Counted from the first letter of the stretch, positions 24,682 to 32,724 are shown. The stretch is DNA of 49,073 bases from CAWDPQ01 sp049642465 (GCA_049642465.1 JBAROV010000233.1:1-49073); one strand, 5' to 3'. The notes: generated by a model not told the origin, from the sequence alone. Numbers and translations are program-made.

Positions 24682-25746
24682 CTATTGAAGTCGCGAGAAC
24701 CGGCCGCGAAAGGCGCCGACCAGCCCCTGCAGCTCGAGTTCCATCAACCGGGGGAGCAACCGAGCCCCGGTCACGCCGGCCATCTCGGCCAGCGCTTCCA
24801 GTTCGTACTGCTCGCCCGGCTCCATTTGAGCCAGTAAAGGGTCTTGAATCAACGGTTTACCTGGTGTGGCTTTGCCGAAAGTCGATTCGGCCCAGCCCAG
24901 CCCTTCAAGAATATCGTCCGCAGACTCGACGACCTTTGCGCCGTCTTTGAGGAGGGCGTGCGACCCGCGGTTTCGACCCGTCAGAACGCTCCCGGGCACG
25001 GCCATGACATCGCGGCCCTGTTCGAGTCCGCATCTGGCGGTTATCAGCGATCCGCTCTTCTGGGAGGCTTCGACGACGACAACGGCGAGAGAGATCCCGC
25101 TGATGATGCGGTTTCTCAACGGAAAGTGCTCGGCAAGGGGCGGGGCGCCCGGCCCCAGCTCAGACACCAAAACCCCTTGTTTTGAAATAGATGCCGCCAG
25201 TTCCCGGTGCTCGTACGGATAGATGCGGTCGAGACCCGCACCGAGAACAGCGGCGGTGAACCCGCCGGCCGCCAGCGACCCGCGGTGCGCCGCGGAATCC
25301 ACGCCTCGCGCCAATCCACTTGCCACCGTCACTCCTCGTTCGGACAGTTCCCGGCCGAGTCGCTCCCCTACCGCCAACGCGTACTGCGACGCCGCTCGCG
25401 ATCCGATCACGGCTACCGTGGGGTGACCGAGCACCGCGGCATCTCCGCGCATCCAGAGGACCGGCGGCGGATCCGGAATGCACGCGAGCAGCGGAGGGTA
25501 TTCAGAATCTCCTGGCGCGCACGCGCGGATACCCAACGCCGTGCCGCGTTGGAGTGCCTGCTCCGCCCCGCGCATCGCGAGATCCAGAATCTCCCGATGC
25601 GCCTCCGGTGGGAACCCGAGGACGTTCAGGGTCGCGTTCAGCGCGGTTTGTCCGTTGTATCGATGCCTTACGTCCTTGAAAATGGCGCCAACGAGGCTTC
25701 GAGAGGCGGGAAGCATCGAGGCAGCCACCGCAATCTGAAGGTCCAT
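24682..25746 (-). CDS. dprA: DNA-processing protein DprA
   Basis: A 354-residue single-strand DNA binding protein that loads RecA on DNA taken up during natural transformation. The Rossmann-like core shows VAVIGSRAASQYA, VASGLARGVDSAAHRGSL, TAAVLGAGLDRIYP, the RNRIISGIS motif, VVEASQKSGSLITA and AVPGSVLTGRNRGSHALLKDGA. A SAM-like N-terminal and a winged-helix C-terminal part (GARLLPRLMELELQGLV) complete the usual DprA layout. TGGAGG precedes the ATG. It heads the dprA-topA-trmFO-xerC operon behind a good promoter. With comF in the window it hints at transformation competence, but both genes are widespread in non-competent bacteria. Confidence 0.96.
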   Translation of the reverse strand: MDLQIAVAASMLPASRSLVGAIFKDVRHRYNGQTALNATLNVLGFPPEAHREILDLAMRGAEQALQRGTALGIRACAPGDSEYPPLLACIPDPPPVLWMRGDAAVLGHPTVAVIGSRAASQYALAVGERLGRELSERGVTVASGLARGVDSAAHRGSLAAGGFTAAVLGAGLDRIYPYEHRELAASISKQGVLVSELGPGAPPLAEHFPLRNRIISGISLAVVVVEASQKSGSLITARCGLEQGRDVMAVPGSVLTGRNRGSHALLKDGAKVVESADDILEGLGWAESTFGKATPGKPLIQDPLLAQMEPGEQYELEALAEMAGVTGARLLPRLMELELQGLVGAFRGRFSRLQ

Positions 25747-25775
25747 GATTCCTCCAGCGCGGAGGCGGCCGCCCC

Positions 25776-25833
25776 AAAAACGCGTCGAGGGGCCGGTCCG
25801 CAGCTGCCGCGCAGCTCATCGGCCCGACCCCTC
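25776..25833 (-). promoter_or_regulatory. Structured leader of the dprA operon
   Basis: On the minus strand the leader starts with a 10-bp stem (25833-25824 with 25796-25787, one wobble) that encloses an inner AGCTGC-GCG-GCAGCT hairpin. A T5 run (25780-25776) follows six bases after the stem. This is an attenuator-like arrangement, though the T-run is more distant than in a standard terminator. Confidence 0.45.
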
Positions 25834-25840
25834 TACGGCC

Positions 25841-25871
25841 ATTATAAAGGACAGTTCTGTCCAACGGTCAA
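25841..25871 (-). promoter_or_regulatory. dprA operon promoter with palindromic operator
   Basis: On the minus strand a TTGACC -35 (25871-25866) and a perfect TATAAT -10 (25846-25841) are separated by 19 bp. The spacer contains the 14-bp perfect palindrome GGACAGAACTGTCC (25862-25849), placed where a bound repressor would block polymerase. The long spacer also suggests that a regulator may be needed for full activity. Confidence 0.6.
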
Positions 25872-26046
25872 TGGAAGACGCTTACGCGGGATGTTCAGGC
25901 CTTACGAATTTGCGCGGGATTGGAAGACGCTGGCTGCCGATTCAGGCGCAGATTGCGTGGTACGTGCATTGCTGTAATCGCGGGGCTCGAGCCGCGGAAA
26001 CCGCTTGCGGCCTCCCATGTCGGCCGCTATAGTGAACGAGTTATCC
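25872..26046. other. Divergent spacer between dprA and the TPR gene
   Basis: The rest of the 300-bp gene-free stretch 25747-26046. It contains an exact 11-bp direct repeat, TGGAAGACGCT, at about 25872 and 25921, and a sigma70-like element for the TPR gene: TTGCGG at 26005-26010 and TATAGT at 26028-26033, 17 bp apart. The implied transcript would have only a few bases before the ATG at 26047. Confidence 0.35.
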
Positions 26047-26403
26047 ATGCATTTCCGTCCGTTGGCGCTGGTCGTGGCGTTGGCGTTTCTCAGCGCGCCA
26101 GCCTGGGCACAGGATCGATCCGCCGCCAAGTCGCAGGTCGAATTCGGCATCCGGGTGGCGCAGAACGGCCTTTGGAAAGAGGCGCGGTATCGCTGGGAGA
26201 AAGCCGTCGAACTTGATCCCACCTACGCGCAGGCGTGGAACAACCTCGCGATCGCGTACGAGCACGAAGGTAAGTTCGACGAGGCTCGGAAAGCGTACGA
26301 GAAAGCGCTCGAACTGGATCCCAAGAATCTGCTGATTCGACAGAACTACGATCTCTTCAAAGAAATCAATGATCGCACCCAGAAACGCCGCGGCGATCGC
26401 TAG
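26047..26403 (+). CDS. Exported TPR protein
   Basis: A 118-residue protein with a signal peptide (MHFRPLALVVALAFLSAPAWAQ, cleavage near residue 22) and about two tetratricopeptide repeats: GLWKEARYRWEKAVELDPTYAQAWNNLAIAYEHEGKFDEARKAYEKALELDPKN. TPRs mediate protein contacts; a periplasmic scaffold role is likely. The ATG at 26047 gives the clean signal peptide; an upstream in-frame ATG at 26005 would overlap the -35. The 3' end overlaps the next lipoprotein gene by 35 bp, indicating a two-gene unit. Confidence 0.82.
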   Translation: MHFRPLALVVALAFLSAPAWAQDRSAAKSQVEFGIRVAQNGLWKEARYRWEKAVELDPTYAQAWNNLAIAYEHEGKFDEARKAYEKALELDPKNLLIRQNYDLFKEINDRTQKRRGDR

Positions 26404-27193
26404 TCTCGTAGTGTTGTGCGGGTCAATGGCCTGCACGAATTTCTACGAAATCCCGATTGAAACCCCCATCCAGCCCAAGATGGACGTCTCGGCGTTCAAT
26501 CGTGTGCTGGTCGCGGGATTCATCGGCGGCGGCACGGAGGACGTCGACGCGAATCTGGAGACCGTCAGGCTGCTGCGCAGTCAGTTGCGATCGAAATCGA
26601 ATTTGCGCGTGATTGAGGCAGAGGTGCTGCCGCTCGTGGAGATGGCGCGCGATCAGTTGAAACCAGCCGCCACGGAGGGTACTGCAGCCGTTGGCGCCGA
26701 CGCGCCGGCACCAGTTCCGCCCCTGCCAGCTCCCGCAGCAGCGCAGGAACAGGATCCGCGCGTGCGCGGCGAGAAGGACCTCGAACGCTACCAGGGGATT
26801 TTTGCCGACGTTGCGTTCTGGAAGAAGATCGGCGAGGAGTACCAGAACCCGCTGATCGTCACGGGCACGGTGCTCTTCACTCCCTATCAGTCGAACGCGT
26901 TCGTCACGAGAAACGTCGAGAGCTACGACTCCCTCGGGCGCCGCATCGTGATTCCGCAACGCACCTACATGGAGCGGCGCGGCTTCATTCTCTCTCCGAA
27001 CTTCATCTTCATCGATGGACGCACGGGCGCGCAGCTGCACTCTGAGAAAATGCGCGAGGAGATCCTCTACACGGCCCAGCAGAACGTGCCGGCGCTGTCG
27101 TCGTACTTCGAGCTCATGGACCGGATGATCCCGGCTTTCCTGAGCACGCTCAGCACCCAGCGCATCCGCGGCACACGAGTTCTTCTCAAATAG
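26369..27193 (+). CDS. Putative lipoprotein, unknown function
   Basis: A 274-residue lipoprotein. The signal is MIAPRNAAAIASLVVLCGSMAC with the lipidated Cys at 22. The mature part begins TNFYEIPIETPIQPKMDVSAFNRVLVAGFIGGG, a strand pattern reminiscent of GNA1162/CsgG-type outer-membrane lipoproteins that sense or move material (VLVAGF, LRSQLRSKSNLRVIEAE), followed by an Ala/Pro linker and a second domain with LIVTGTVLFTPYQ and FIDGRTGAQLHSEKM. The family guess is uncertain. It overlaps the TPR gene by 35 bp, so the two probably act together at the envelope. Confidence 0.7.
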   Translation: MIAPRNAAAIASLVVLCGSMACTNFYEIPIETPIQPKMDVSAFNRVLVAGFIGGGTEDVDANLETVRLLRSQLRSKSNLRVIEAEVLPLVEMARDQLKPAATEGTAAVGADAPAPVPPLPAPAAAQEQDPRVRGEKDLERYQGIFADVAFWKKIGEEYQNPLIVTGTVLFTPYQSNAFVTRNVESYDSLGRRIVIPQRTYMERRGFILSPNFIFIDGRTGAQLHSEKMREEILYTAQQNVPALSSYFELMDRMIPAFLSTLSTQRIRGTRVLLK

Positions 27194-27338
27194 CGCGGTT
27201 GTCGCCGTAGGGCGGCCGGAGCTTCAGCTCCCGGCGCGAACGCTCCAAGTCTTTTCTGCGGAATACCTTCCGTGCTACCCTAGGATCTTTGCGTCTGGCC
27301 TGAAAGGCTCGTCCGCGGGACGGGCGGAGGTTTCTCAC
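27194..27338. other. Leader of the rplU operon
   Basis: The spacer has an imperfect GC-rich hairpin at about 27213-27236 around GGAGCT-TC-AGCTCC, just after the lipoprotein stop, which may end that transcript although no T-run follows. A promoter for rplU is expected here but no clear -35/-10 pair was found. GGAGG at 27326 is the ribosome site for the GTG start. Confidence 0.35.
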
Positions 27339-27653
27339 GTGTTCGCAATTATCCAGAGCGGCGGCCGTCAGGTCAGAGTGGCGCCCGGCGAAGTCATCAC
27401 CGTTGACCGCGTCGATGCCGAAGCGGGACAGGAAGTCAGCATCGATCAGATTCTCGTGGTCGAAAAAGAGTCGGGCGATGTCCTGGCAGGCTCGCCATTT
27501 GTGGCAAATGCCAAGGTTTTGGGTGTCGTCGAGGGTGAGTCGCGCGGTCCCAAGATCCGCGTCTTCAAGAAGAAGCGCCGAAAGGGGATGCGGCGAACGA
27601 AGGGACATCGCAGCACGTACACTCGCGTGCGCATTACAGACATCGTCGTGTAA
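27339..27653 (+). CDS. rplU: Ribosomal protein bL21
   Basis: A 104-residue bL21 ribosomal protein, which binds 23S rRNA in the large subunit. It begins MFAIIQSGGRQVRVAPGEVITVDR and ends in the basic KKKRRKGMRRTKGHRSTYTRVRITDI tail, the family signature. GTG start with GGAGG eight bases upstream. It leads the conserved rplU-rpmA-obgE block. The stop is followed at once by a heptad-repeat hairpin. Confidence 0.97.
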   Translation: MFAIIQSGGRQVRVAPGEVITVDRVDAEAGQEVSIDQILVVEKESGDVLAGSPFVANAKVLGVVEGESRGPKIRVFKKKRRKGMRRTKGHRSTYTRVRITDIVV

Positions 27654-27735
27654 GCTGCCAGCTACCAGCTTCCAGCGTTTTTACTTGAGCCTACTGGAAG
27701 CCGGAAGCTGGAAATTGAAAGCTGAAAGCTGAGAT
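27654..27735. repeat. Heptad-repeat hairpin between rplU and rpmA
   Basis: CCAGCTACCAGCTTCCAG at 27658-27675 pairs with 27694-27711 at 16 of 18 positions. Both arms are made of 7-nt units (AGCTNCC and GGAAGCY), and units degenerate to GAAAGCT right up to the rpmA ATG. The same unit family occurs at 16560-16643. No Shine-Dalgarno sequence for rpmA is visible within it. Confidence 0.82.
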
Positions 27736-28011
27736 ATGGCAACAAAGAAGGGTCAGGGCAGCTCACGCAACGGCCGCGACAGTAACTCGCAGCGGCTTGG
27801 AGTCAAGCGTTTCGACGGCAACATCGTGACCGGTGGATCGATCCTCGTGCGCCAGCGGGGTCGCCGCTTCCGGCCGGGATTGAATGTCGGGCTTGGCAAA
27901 GACGATACGCTCTTTGCGAAGATTGACGGACGGGTGAAGTTCGAGGATCACGGCGCGAAGGGCCGCGTGATCTCCGTTCATCCGCTCGAGCGACTAGCGA
28001 CCAGCGACTAA
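27736..28011 (+). CDS. rpmA: Ribosomal protein bL27
   Basis: A 91-residue bL27 protein, whose N-terminus reaches the peptidyl-transferase centre. It starts MATKKGQGSSRNGRDSNSQRLGVKRFDG and has the GSILVRQRGRRFRPGLNVGLGKDDTLFA core. The N-terminus is the unprocessed type with no extra leader. The last residues RLATSD and the stop codon are encoded by the first copies of a heptanucleotide array (27991-28032), so the C-terminus could vary among strains with repeat number. Confidence 0.97.
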   Translation: MATKKGQGSSRNGRDSNSQRLGVKRFDGNIVTGGSILVRQRGRRFRPGLNVGLGKDDTLFAKIDGRVKFEDHGAKGRVISVHPLERLATSD

Positions 28012-28032
28012 CGACCAGCGACTAGCGACTGA
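27991..28032 (+). repeat. Six heptanucleotide copies across the rpmA stop
   Basis: Exactly six 7-nt units: CGACTAG, CGACCAG, CGACTAA, CGACCAG, CGACTAG, CGACTGA. The array starts in the rpmA coding sequence, contains its TAA stop (third unit) and ends 18 bp before the obgE TTG start. Out-of-frame units carry extra TAG and TGA triplets. Confidence 0.9.
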
Positions 28033-28050
28033 CAAGCGTAAGACGCGACT

Positions 28051-29097
28051 TTGTTCGTCGACGAAGTTGACATCCACGTCGCGGCGGGACACGGCGGCCG
28101 GGGCGCCATGAGCTTCCGGCGCGAGAAGTTCGTCCCCCGCGGTGGCCCGAACGGCGGGGACGGCGGACCTGGTGGATCCGTTTACCTCGTCGCCGACGCC
28201 AACCTGAACACGCTCCTCAACTACCGATACAAGAAGGAATTCTCGGCGGGCCGAGGCGGGCACGGCGAAGGCTCGAATCGAACCGGCCGTAACGGCGAAG
28301 ACATCAATCTGAAAGTCCCGGTCGGGACTGTCGTCTACGAGCGCCGCGGTAGCGAACTGCTCCTGCTCGCTGACCTGACGAGCGACGGCCAGCGCGTGTT
28401 GCTCGCGAAGGGTGGCTTGGGCGGACGAGGGAACGCGCAGTTTGCAACCTCGACGAATCGCGCGCCGCGTCGCGCCGAGCCGGGACTGGCGGGCGAGGAA
28501 AAGGACCTGCGGCTGCACCTGAAGCTTCTGGCCGATGTCGGGCTCGTCGGCTTCCCCAATGCCGGCAAATCGACAATGATCGCCCGCATTTCTGCGGCGC
28601 GGCCGAAGATTGCCGACTATCCTTTCACGACGCTCGAGCCCAACCTCGGTGTGGTCCGTCTGTCAGACGATCGAACGTTCGTCGTGGCGGACGTCCCGGG
28701 CCTTATCGAGGGAGCACATGCCGGACAGGGACTCGGCCATCGCTTTCTGAGTCACCTCGAACGCACGCACGTCCTGGTGCATGTCGTTGATGTGTCCTCT
28801 GGCAGCGCTCGGGATCCGGTGGAGGATTTCAACGTTATTTCACGAGAGCTGGCGTTGTTTCCCGGTCGCGATGCCTCAGGTGAGCGATTGTCCGACAAGC
28901 CAATGATCGTCGCCGCGAACAAGATTGACGCGCTCGATGCCCCCGATCGTCTCGCGCGGCTCGACGCACACGCGCGTCGGGCTGGCATCGATGTGTTTCC
29001 CGTCTCGGCCGCCACGGGCGAGGGAGTGCCGGCGTTGCTCGAAGCGGTCTGGCGCGCGATCGCCAATAGACCTGTCGCCTCCAGCCCCGATGCATGA
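28051..29097 (+). CDS. obgE: Obg-family GTPase
   Basis: A 348-residue GTPase that binds the 50S subunit and helps ribosome assembly. The Gly-rich Obg domain (residues 1-158; AAGHGGRGAMSFRREKFVPRGGPNGGDGGPGG) precedes the G domain: G1 GFPNAGKST, G3 DVPGLIEGA, G4 NKID, G5 VSAATG. It lacks the long C-terminal extension of some Obg proteins. The start is a TTG at 28051; no good ribosome site is visible, as the heptad array lies just upstream. It overlaps nadD by 4 bp. Confidence 0.96.
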   Translation: MFVDEVDIHVAAGHGGRGAMSFRREKFVPRGGPNGGDGGPGGSVYLVADANLNTLLNYRYKKEFSAGRGGHGEGSNRTGRNGEDINLKVPVGTVVYERRGSELLLLADLTSDGQRVLLAKGGLGGRGNAQFATSTNRAPRRAEPGLAGEEKDLRLHLKLLADVGLVGFPNAGKSTMIARISAARPKIADYPFTTLEPNLGVVRLSDDRTFVVADVPGLIEGAHAGQGLGHRFLSHLERTHVLVHVVDVSSGSARDPVEDFNVISRELALFPGRDASGERLSDKPMIVAANKIDALDAPDRLARLDAHARRAGIDVFPVSAATGEGVPALLEAVWRAIANRPVASSPDA

Positions 29098-29774
29098 CCG
29101 CTGACGAGCGCATCGGCATCCTCGGAGGCACATTCGACCCGATTCATCTCGGTCACCTCGAGACCGCGCGTGCGGCGCGCGTGGCGCTCGGACTCGATCG
29201 TGTGGTGCTCGTGCCGTCGCGACTGCCGCCACACCGCCCGGGCGAACCCGTGGCGTCTCCCTTCCACCGGTTTGCGATGGCAGCGCTCTGTGCCTCCGAT
29301 TGCGGCTGGATGTCGGTGTCCGACCACGAACTGCAGGCGCCCGGACCCTCGTTCACCGCCCGCACGCTGGACCACCTCAGAGCATCGGGTTTGCGACCAT
29401 CGCAGATGTTCTTCATCACCGGTGCGGACGCGTTTGCAGAAATTGAAACCTGGCACCGCTACCCTGAGGTTCTCGACCTCGCGCACTTCGCCGTCGTTTC
29501 GAGACCCGGAATACCGGTGGCGGCGCTGCCCGAGCGTTTGCCCTTGCTCCTGGAGCGATTCATCGCAGCCGACCGACGCGTAAACACTGGTGATTCGCGA
29601 CGGATCTTCTTGATTGACGCGCAGACTCCGGATATCTCGTCCACGGACGTTCGACGCCGGCTCGCCAAAGGGGAATCGGTCAGTGAACTGCTCTGGCCTG
29701 CCGTCGAGCGACATATCCTGCGTCATCGTCTCTATGCGGCCTATCACACGGCGGGGTCTTCTTCCGGCGACTGA
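29094..29774 (+). CDS. nadD: Nicotinate-nucleotide adenylyltransferase
   Basis: A 226-residue enzyme that transfers AMP from ATP to nicotinate mononucleotide in NAD synthesis. The N-terminal GILGGTFDPIHLGHLETA has the nucleotidyltransferase HxGH signature. The ATP-binding ISSTDVRRRLAKGESV motif lies near the C-terminus, and FFITGADAFAEIETWHRY is typical of NadD. It sits between obgE (4-bp overlap) and rsfS (5-bp gap), the common order. Confidence 0.95.
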   Translation: MTADERIGILGGTFDPIHLGHLETARAARVALGLDRVVLVPSRLPPHRPGEPVASPFHRFAMAALCASDCGWMSVSDHELQAPGPSFTARTLDHLRASGLRPSQMFFITGADAFAEIETWHRYPEVLDLAHFAVVSRPGIPVAALPERLPLLLERFIAADRRVNTGDSRRIFLIDAQTPDISSTDVRRRLAKGESVSELLWPAVERHILRHRLYAAYHTAGSSSGD

Positions 29775-29779
29775 TTTGC

Positions 29780-30172
29780 ATGGCAAAGACTGACAAGCGT
29801 ACACGGCGTGCGACGGGTGGAAAGCTCACTGGCGATGTGCTGAAGGCGGTACAGGCGGCGCTCGACAAGAAGGCGTCGAACGTCGTGGTGCTCGACCTGC
29901 GGCACACGCCGGCATTCACGGACTACTTCATCCTGTGCTCCGGGCAGAACCAGCGGCAGGTCAAAGCCATCGCCGATGCGATCGAGGAGTCGTTGCGCGC
30001 GGCGCGTGTGAAACCGGCGCACATCGAAGGTTACGACCGCGCGGAATGGGTGCTGATGGACTTCTTCACCTTCATCGTCCACGTCTTCACGCCACAGACG
30101 CGGGAGTTTTATTCGCTCGAGCGGTTATGGGGTGATGCCGAGCGTATCGACGTGGACGAGGGCGGCATCTGA
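29780..30172 (+). CDS. rsfS: Ribosomal silencing factor RsfS
   Basis: A 130-residue RsfS (Iojap-like) protein, which binds bL14 and blocks subunit joining in starved cells. Family blocks are ASNVVVLDLRHTPAFTDYFILCSGQNQRQVKAIADAIEE and YDRAEWVLMDFFTFIVHVFTPQTREFYSLERLWGDA. A basic N-terminal extension (MAKTDKRTRRATGGK) is slightly longer than usual. Its 3' end overlaps the comF start by 38 bp. Confidence 0.95.
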   Translation: MAKTDKRTRRATGGKLTGDVLKAVQAALDKKASNVVVLDLRHTPAFTDYFILCSGQNQRQVKAIADAIEESLRAARVKPAHIEGYDRAEWVLMDFFTFIVHVFTPQTREFYSLERLWGDAERIDVDEGGI

Positions 30173-30878
30173 CGCCGTCATCAGCGTTCTTCTCTCACCG
30201 CTGTGTGCCGCGTGCCGAGTCGCTCTCGACACTCCAACGCGCAGTGCTGTATGCGCTTCCTGCTGGCGTGAGATCCCCGCGCTGGTTCCGCCGCTCTGCG
30301 AGTGCTGCGGCGACGCGCTGAGGTCGTGGCGTGCGTCGAGCACTGAGGAAGGCCGTTGCAGCCGCTGCCGGGAGATTCCACCTTCGATCGTCAAGACGAG
30401 GGCCCTTGGTATCTATGACGGATCGCTGCGAACCATCATTCACGCATTGAAATACGGCGGCAGGCGTTCCGTGGGACGTCAGCTCAGCCTGATGATGCAG
30501 CAGCGATGTGACGCCCTCCTGGTCGGCGCAGACATGGTCGTGCCCGTGCCACTGCATCCGTTTCGGCGCCTCACGCGCGGGTTCAATCAGGCTGACGATC
30601 TGTGTGCGGCCCTTCGGTTACCGGTCTCACAGGCCCTCACACGAACGAGAGACACAGGCGTGCAGGCGGACCTTCCCGCTTCAGCCCGTCAGGCGAACGT
30701 CCGGGGTGCGTTTCGACTCGCGCCAGGTGCCGACGTTCGCGGTGCATGTCTGGTTCTCGTGGACGATGTGAGCACGACGGGAGCAACGCTTGAAGCCTGC
30801 GCGCAGGCGCTGCTGGCGGGAGGCGCCCGAGAAGTACGCGCGCTTATCGCCGCGCGAGCCGTGTCGCAATCCCGCTGA
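30135..30878 (+). CDS. comF: ComF-like phosphoribosyltransferase
   Basis: A 247-residue ComF-type protein. The N-terminal zinc part has four CxxC pairs (CAAC, CASC, CECC, CSRC). The C-terminal phosphoribosyltransferase domain carries VPVPLHPFRRLTRGFNQAD and the PRPP-binding LVLVDDVSTTGATLEAC. ComF helps DNA uptake in some competent bacteria, but the family is common elsewhere. The start lies inside rsfS: the ATG at 30135 (a GTG precedes it) gives a 38-bp overlap, and no start codon exists between it and the CxxC region. The 3' end overlaps the convergent tmk by 35 bp. Confidence 0.9.
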   Translation: MPSVSTWTRAASDAVISVLLSPLCAACRVALDTPTRSAVCASCWREIPALVPPLCECCGDALRSWRASSTEEGRCSRCREIPPSIVKTRALGIYDGSLRTIIHALKYGGRRSVGRQLSLMMQQRCDALLVGADMVVPVPLHPFRRLTRGFNQADDLCAALRLPVSQALTRTRDTGVQADLPASARQANVRGAFRLAPGADVRGACLVLVDDVSTTGATLEACAQALLAGGAREVRALIAARAVSQSR

Positions 30879-31437
30879 GTACGGACGCGGTCACCCGCTC
30901 GGGCGGCTGTTCACCGTCGATCAACAACCATCCGGGCGCGGTGGCCTGCCGGCGGTAGCTCTCGCGCACGCGCGAGAGCAGCGCCAGGTCGCGCTCGTAG
31001 CGGTCGCGTCCTGACGTCTTGCGGCGAACGGCGGTTTCGGGCGCGATATCGAGCAGGACGGTGAGATCTGGAGAGGGCAAATACTTCTGAATGTCCGCAA
31101 GCCAGGTGGGATCGAGGCCCTGGGCTTCGCCATAGGCAATGCTCGACGCGACATACCGATCGCACACAATCGTCGCGGCAGATGCGAGCCACTTCTGGAG
31201 GCGGTCGCGCAGCTCGTAGCGATTTGCCACATACAACAGCTGCATCACATCGGCGGCGTAGTCGCGTTCGCCGTGCAAGGCGCGGTGCAGCTCCGTCCCA
31301 ATCGGCGTCGTGTAGTCGGGAAAGGAGAGCAGGTGGCACACTGTACCGCGCGATCGCAAATGGTCGTGCACCGCCTCGGCCTGCGTCTGCTTGCCGCTCT
31401 GGTCGAGCCCTTCAAAAACGATCAACTGCCCGCTCAC
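30844..31437 (-). CDS. tmk: Thymidylate kinase-like protein
   Basis: A 197-residue kinase that phosphorylates dTMP to dTDP. The P-loop region is FEGLDQSGKQTQ; the usual EGxDGxGKxT is altered by Gln at the third position and after the Lys, so it is somewhat divergent, but the DRYVASSIAYGEAQGL motif (DRx with substrate-binding residues), FPDYTTPIG and LLDIAPETAVRRKTSGRDRYE lid are typical. The start is GTG at 31437. It is 39 bp downstream of lysA on the minus strand. The last 35 bp overlap comF on the other strand. Confidence 0.88.
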   Translation of the reverse strand: MSGQLIVFEGLDQSGKQTQAEAVHDHLRSRGTVCHLLSFPDYTTPIGTELHRALHGERDYAADVMQLLYVANRYELRDRLQKWLASAATIVCDRYVASSIAYGEAQGLDPTWLADIQKYLPSPDLTVLLDIAPETAVRRKTSGRDRYERDLALLSRVRESYRRQATAPGWLLIDGEQPPERVTASVLSGIATRLARR

Positions 31438-31476
31438 CAGATCACCCTAACCGGCAGGTCGGACGTCGCACGTGGC

Positions 31477-32724
31477 TCAGATCTCCAACGCCACAAGGTC
31501 GTCAATTGTCTGCCGCCTCCGGATCAATGCCGCGTTCCCGTCCGTGACGAGCACTTCGGCCGGCATCGGCCGGCGGTTGTAGTTGGACGCCATCACAGAT
31601 CCATAGGCGCCGACGTCAAAAACAGCCACCAAATCGCCCGCCCGAAGTTCCTGAAGCGTGCGGTCTCGCCCGAGCGTGTCGCTCGACTCACAGAGCGGGC
31701 CGACGACATCGGCGGTGATCGTGGGGCCGCCAGCGACGTCCAGCACCACGGGTTCGATGCGATGGTAAGCGCCGTAAAGCATCGGCCTGATCAATTCCGT
31801 CATGCCGGCATCGAGGATGACGAACCGCTTCCCGCCGGGCTGACACTTGACGTCGATCACTTGCGCGACGAGCACAGCCGAAGGGCCGAGAATGGCACGG
31901 CCAGGCTCCAGGATGATGCCCAGCCCGGAGTCACTGACGAGGGGCAGCAAGGCCGCGGCGTAGTCATCGGCGCCAGGGGCCGGTTGACCGTCGTACGAGA
32001 TCCCGAGGCCGCCGCCAAGATCCAGGTGATCGATCGTGATGCCGTCGTCGCGCAGCTCGCGGGCAAGTGTCACGAGGGCGCGCGTTGCGTTGCGCAGCGG
32101 TTCGAGGTCCACGATCTGCGACCCCACGTGAACGTGCAAGCCGGCGATCTCCAGGCCGCTTCGAGACCGGAGCGTTCGGCACAGGTTGCGAACCTCGTTC
32201 AGCGGGATGCCAAACTTGTTTGTCTGAAGACCGGTGGAGATGTGCGGATGACTTTTCGCGTCGATATTGGGATTGACTCTCAGCGCCACTCTCGCCCGCG
32301 TGTCTCTGCTGCAGGCGATGCGGTCGATTCGCTCCAGCTCCCCTCGGGATTCTGCATTGATGCTCTTCACCCCAAGGTCGATAGCGTGCGCCAGCTCGGC
32401 ATCCGTCTTCCCGACGCCGGTGAACACGATCTGTTGAGGGATGAAACCAGCACGTAACGCGACTTCGATCTCGCCGCCTGAGTTGGCGTCGGCGTTGGCG
32501 CCCAGGCCGCGCAGCAGGCGAACGATCGCGATGGTCGAATTGGCCTTCAGCGCGTAGTGGATTGCGTGCGGATACGACGCAAACGCAGCGTCCACCGCCT
32601 GATAACGGCTGACGATGGTTGAGGCGCTGTAGACGTAAAGAGGCGTCCCGTGGAGGTCGGCGAGATCGGCGAGGGGTGCGCCGTCGCACAGCAGCGCCCC
32701 GTCGCGGCGATGAAATCCGGTCAC
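31477..32724 (-). CDS. lysA: Diaminopimelate decarboxylase
   Basis: A 415-residue PLP enzyme that makes lysine from meso-diaminopimelate. The PLP Lys is in HYALKANSTIAIVRLL; other marks are NADANSGGEIEVALRAG, the HVHVGSQI motif, LDLGGGLGISYDG, ILEPGRAI and the C-terminal CESSDTLG plus GAYGSVMASNYNRRP substrate motifs. The frame is open 62 codons further upstream, but that stretch is unlike the family; the GTG at 32724 fits (MTGFHRRDGALLCDG), although its ribosome site is weak. It is followed by tmk. Confidence 0.95.
   Translation of the reverse strand: MTGFHRRDGALLCDGAPLADLADLHGTPLYVYSASTIVSRYQAVDAAFASYPHAIHYALKANSTIAIVRLLRGLGANADANSGGEIEVALRAGFIPQQIVFTGVGKTDAELAHAIDLGVKSINAESRGELERIDRIACSRDTRARVALRVNPNIDAKSHPHISTGLQTNKFGIPLNEVRNLCRTLRSRSGLEIAGLHVHVGSQIVDLEPLRNATRALVTLARELRDDGITIDHLDLGGGLGISYDGQPAPGADDYAAALLPLVSDSGLGIILEPGRAILGPSAVLVAQVIDVKCQPGGKRFVILDAGMTELIRPMLYGAYHRIEPVVLDVAGGPTITADVVGPLCESSDTLGRDRTLQELRAGDLVAVFDVGAYGSVMASNYNRRPMPAEVLVTDGNAALIRRRQTIDDLVALEI

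Noticed and set aside
25891..25977. Possible 28-residue leader peptide upstream of the TPR gene
   Set aside because: It has no ribosome site, no repeated regulatory codons and no neighbour that would use such a leader; it is most likely chance.
30135..30878. A full natural competence locus (dprA, comF)
   Set aside because: Only two broadly distributed genes are present; comEA, comEC or pilus genes are not in the window.
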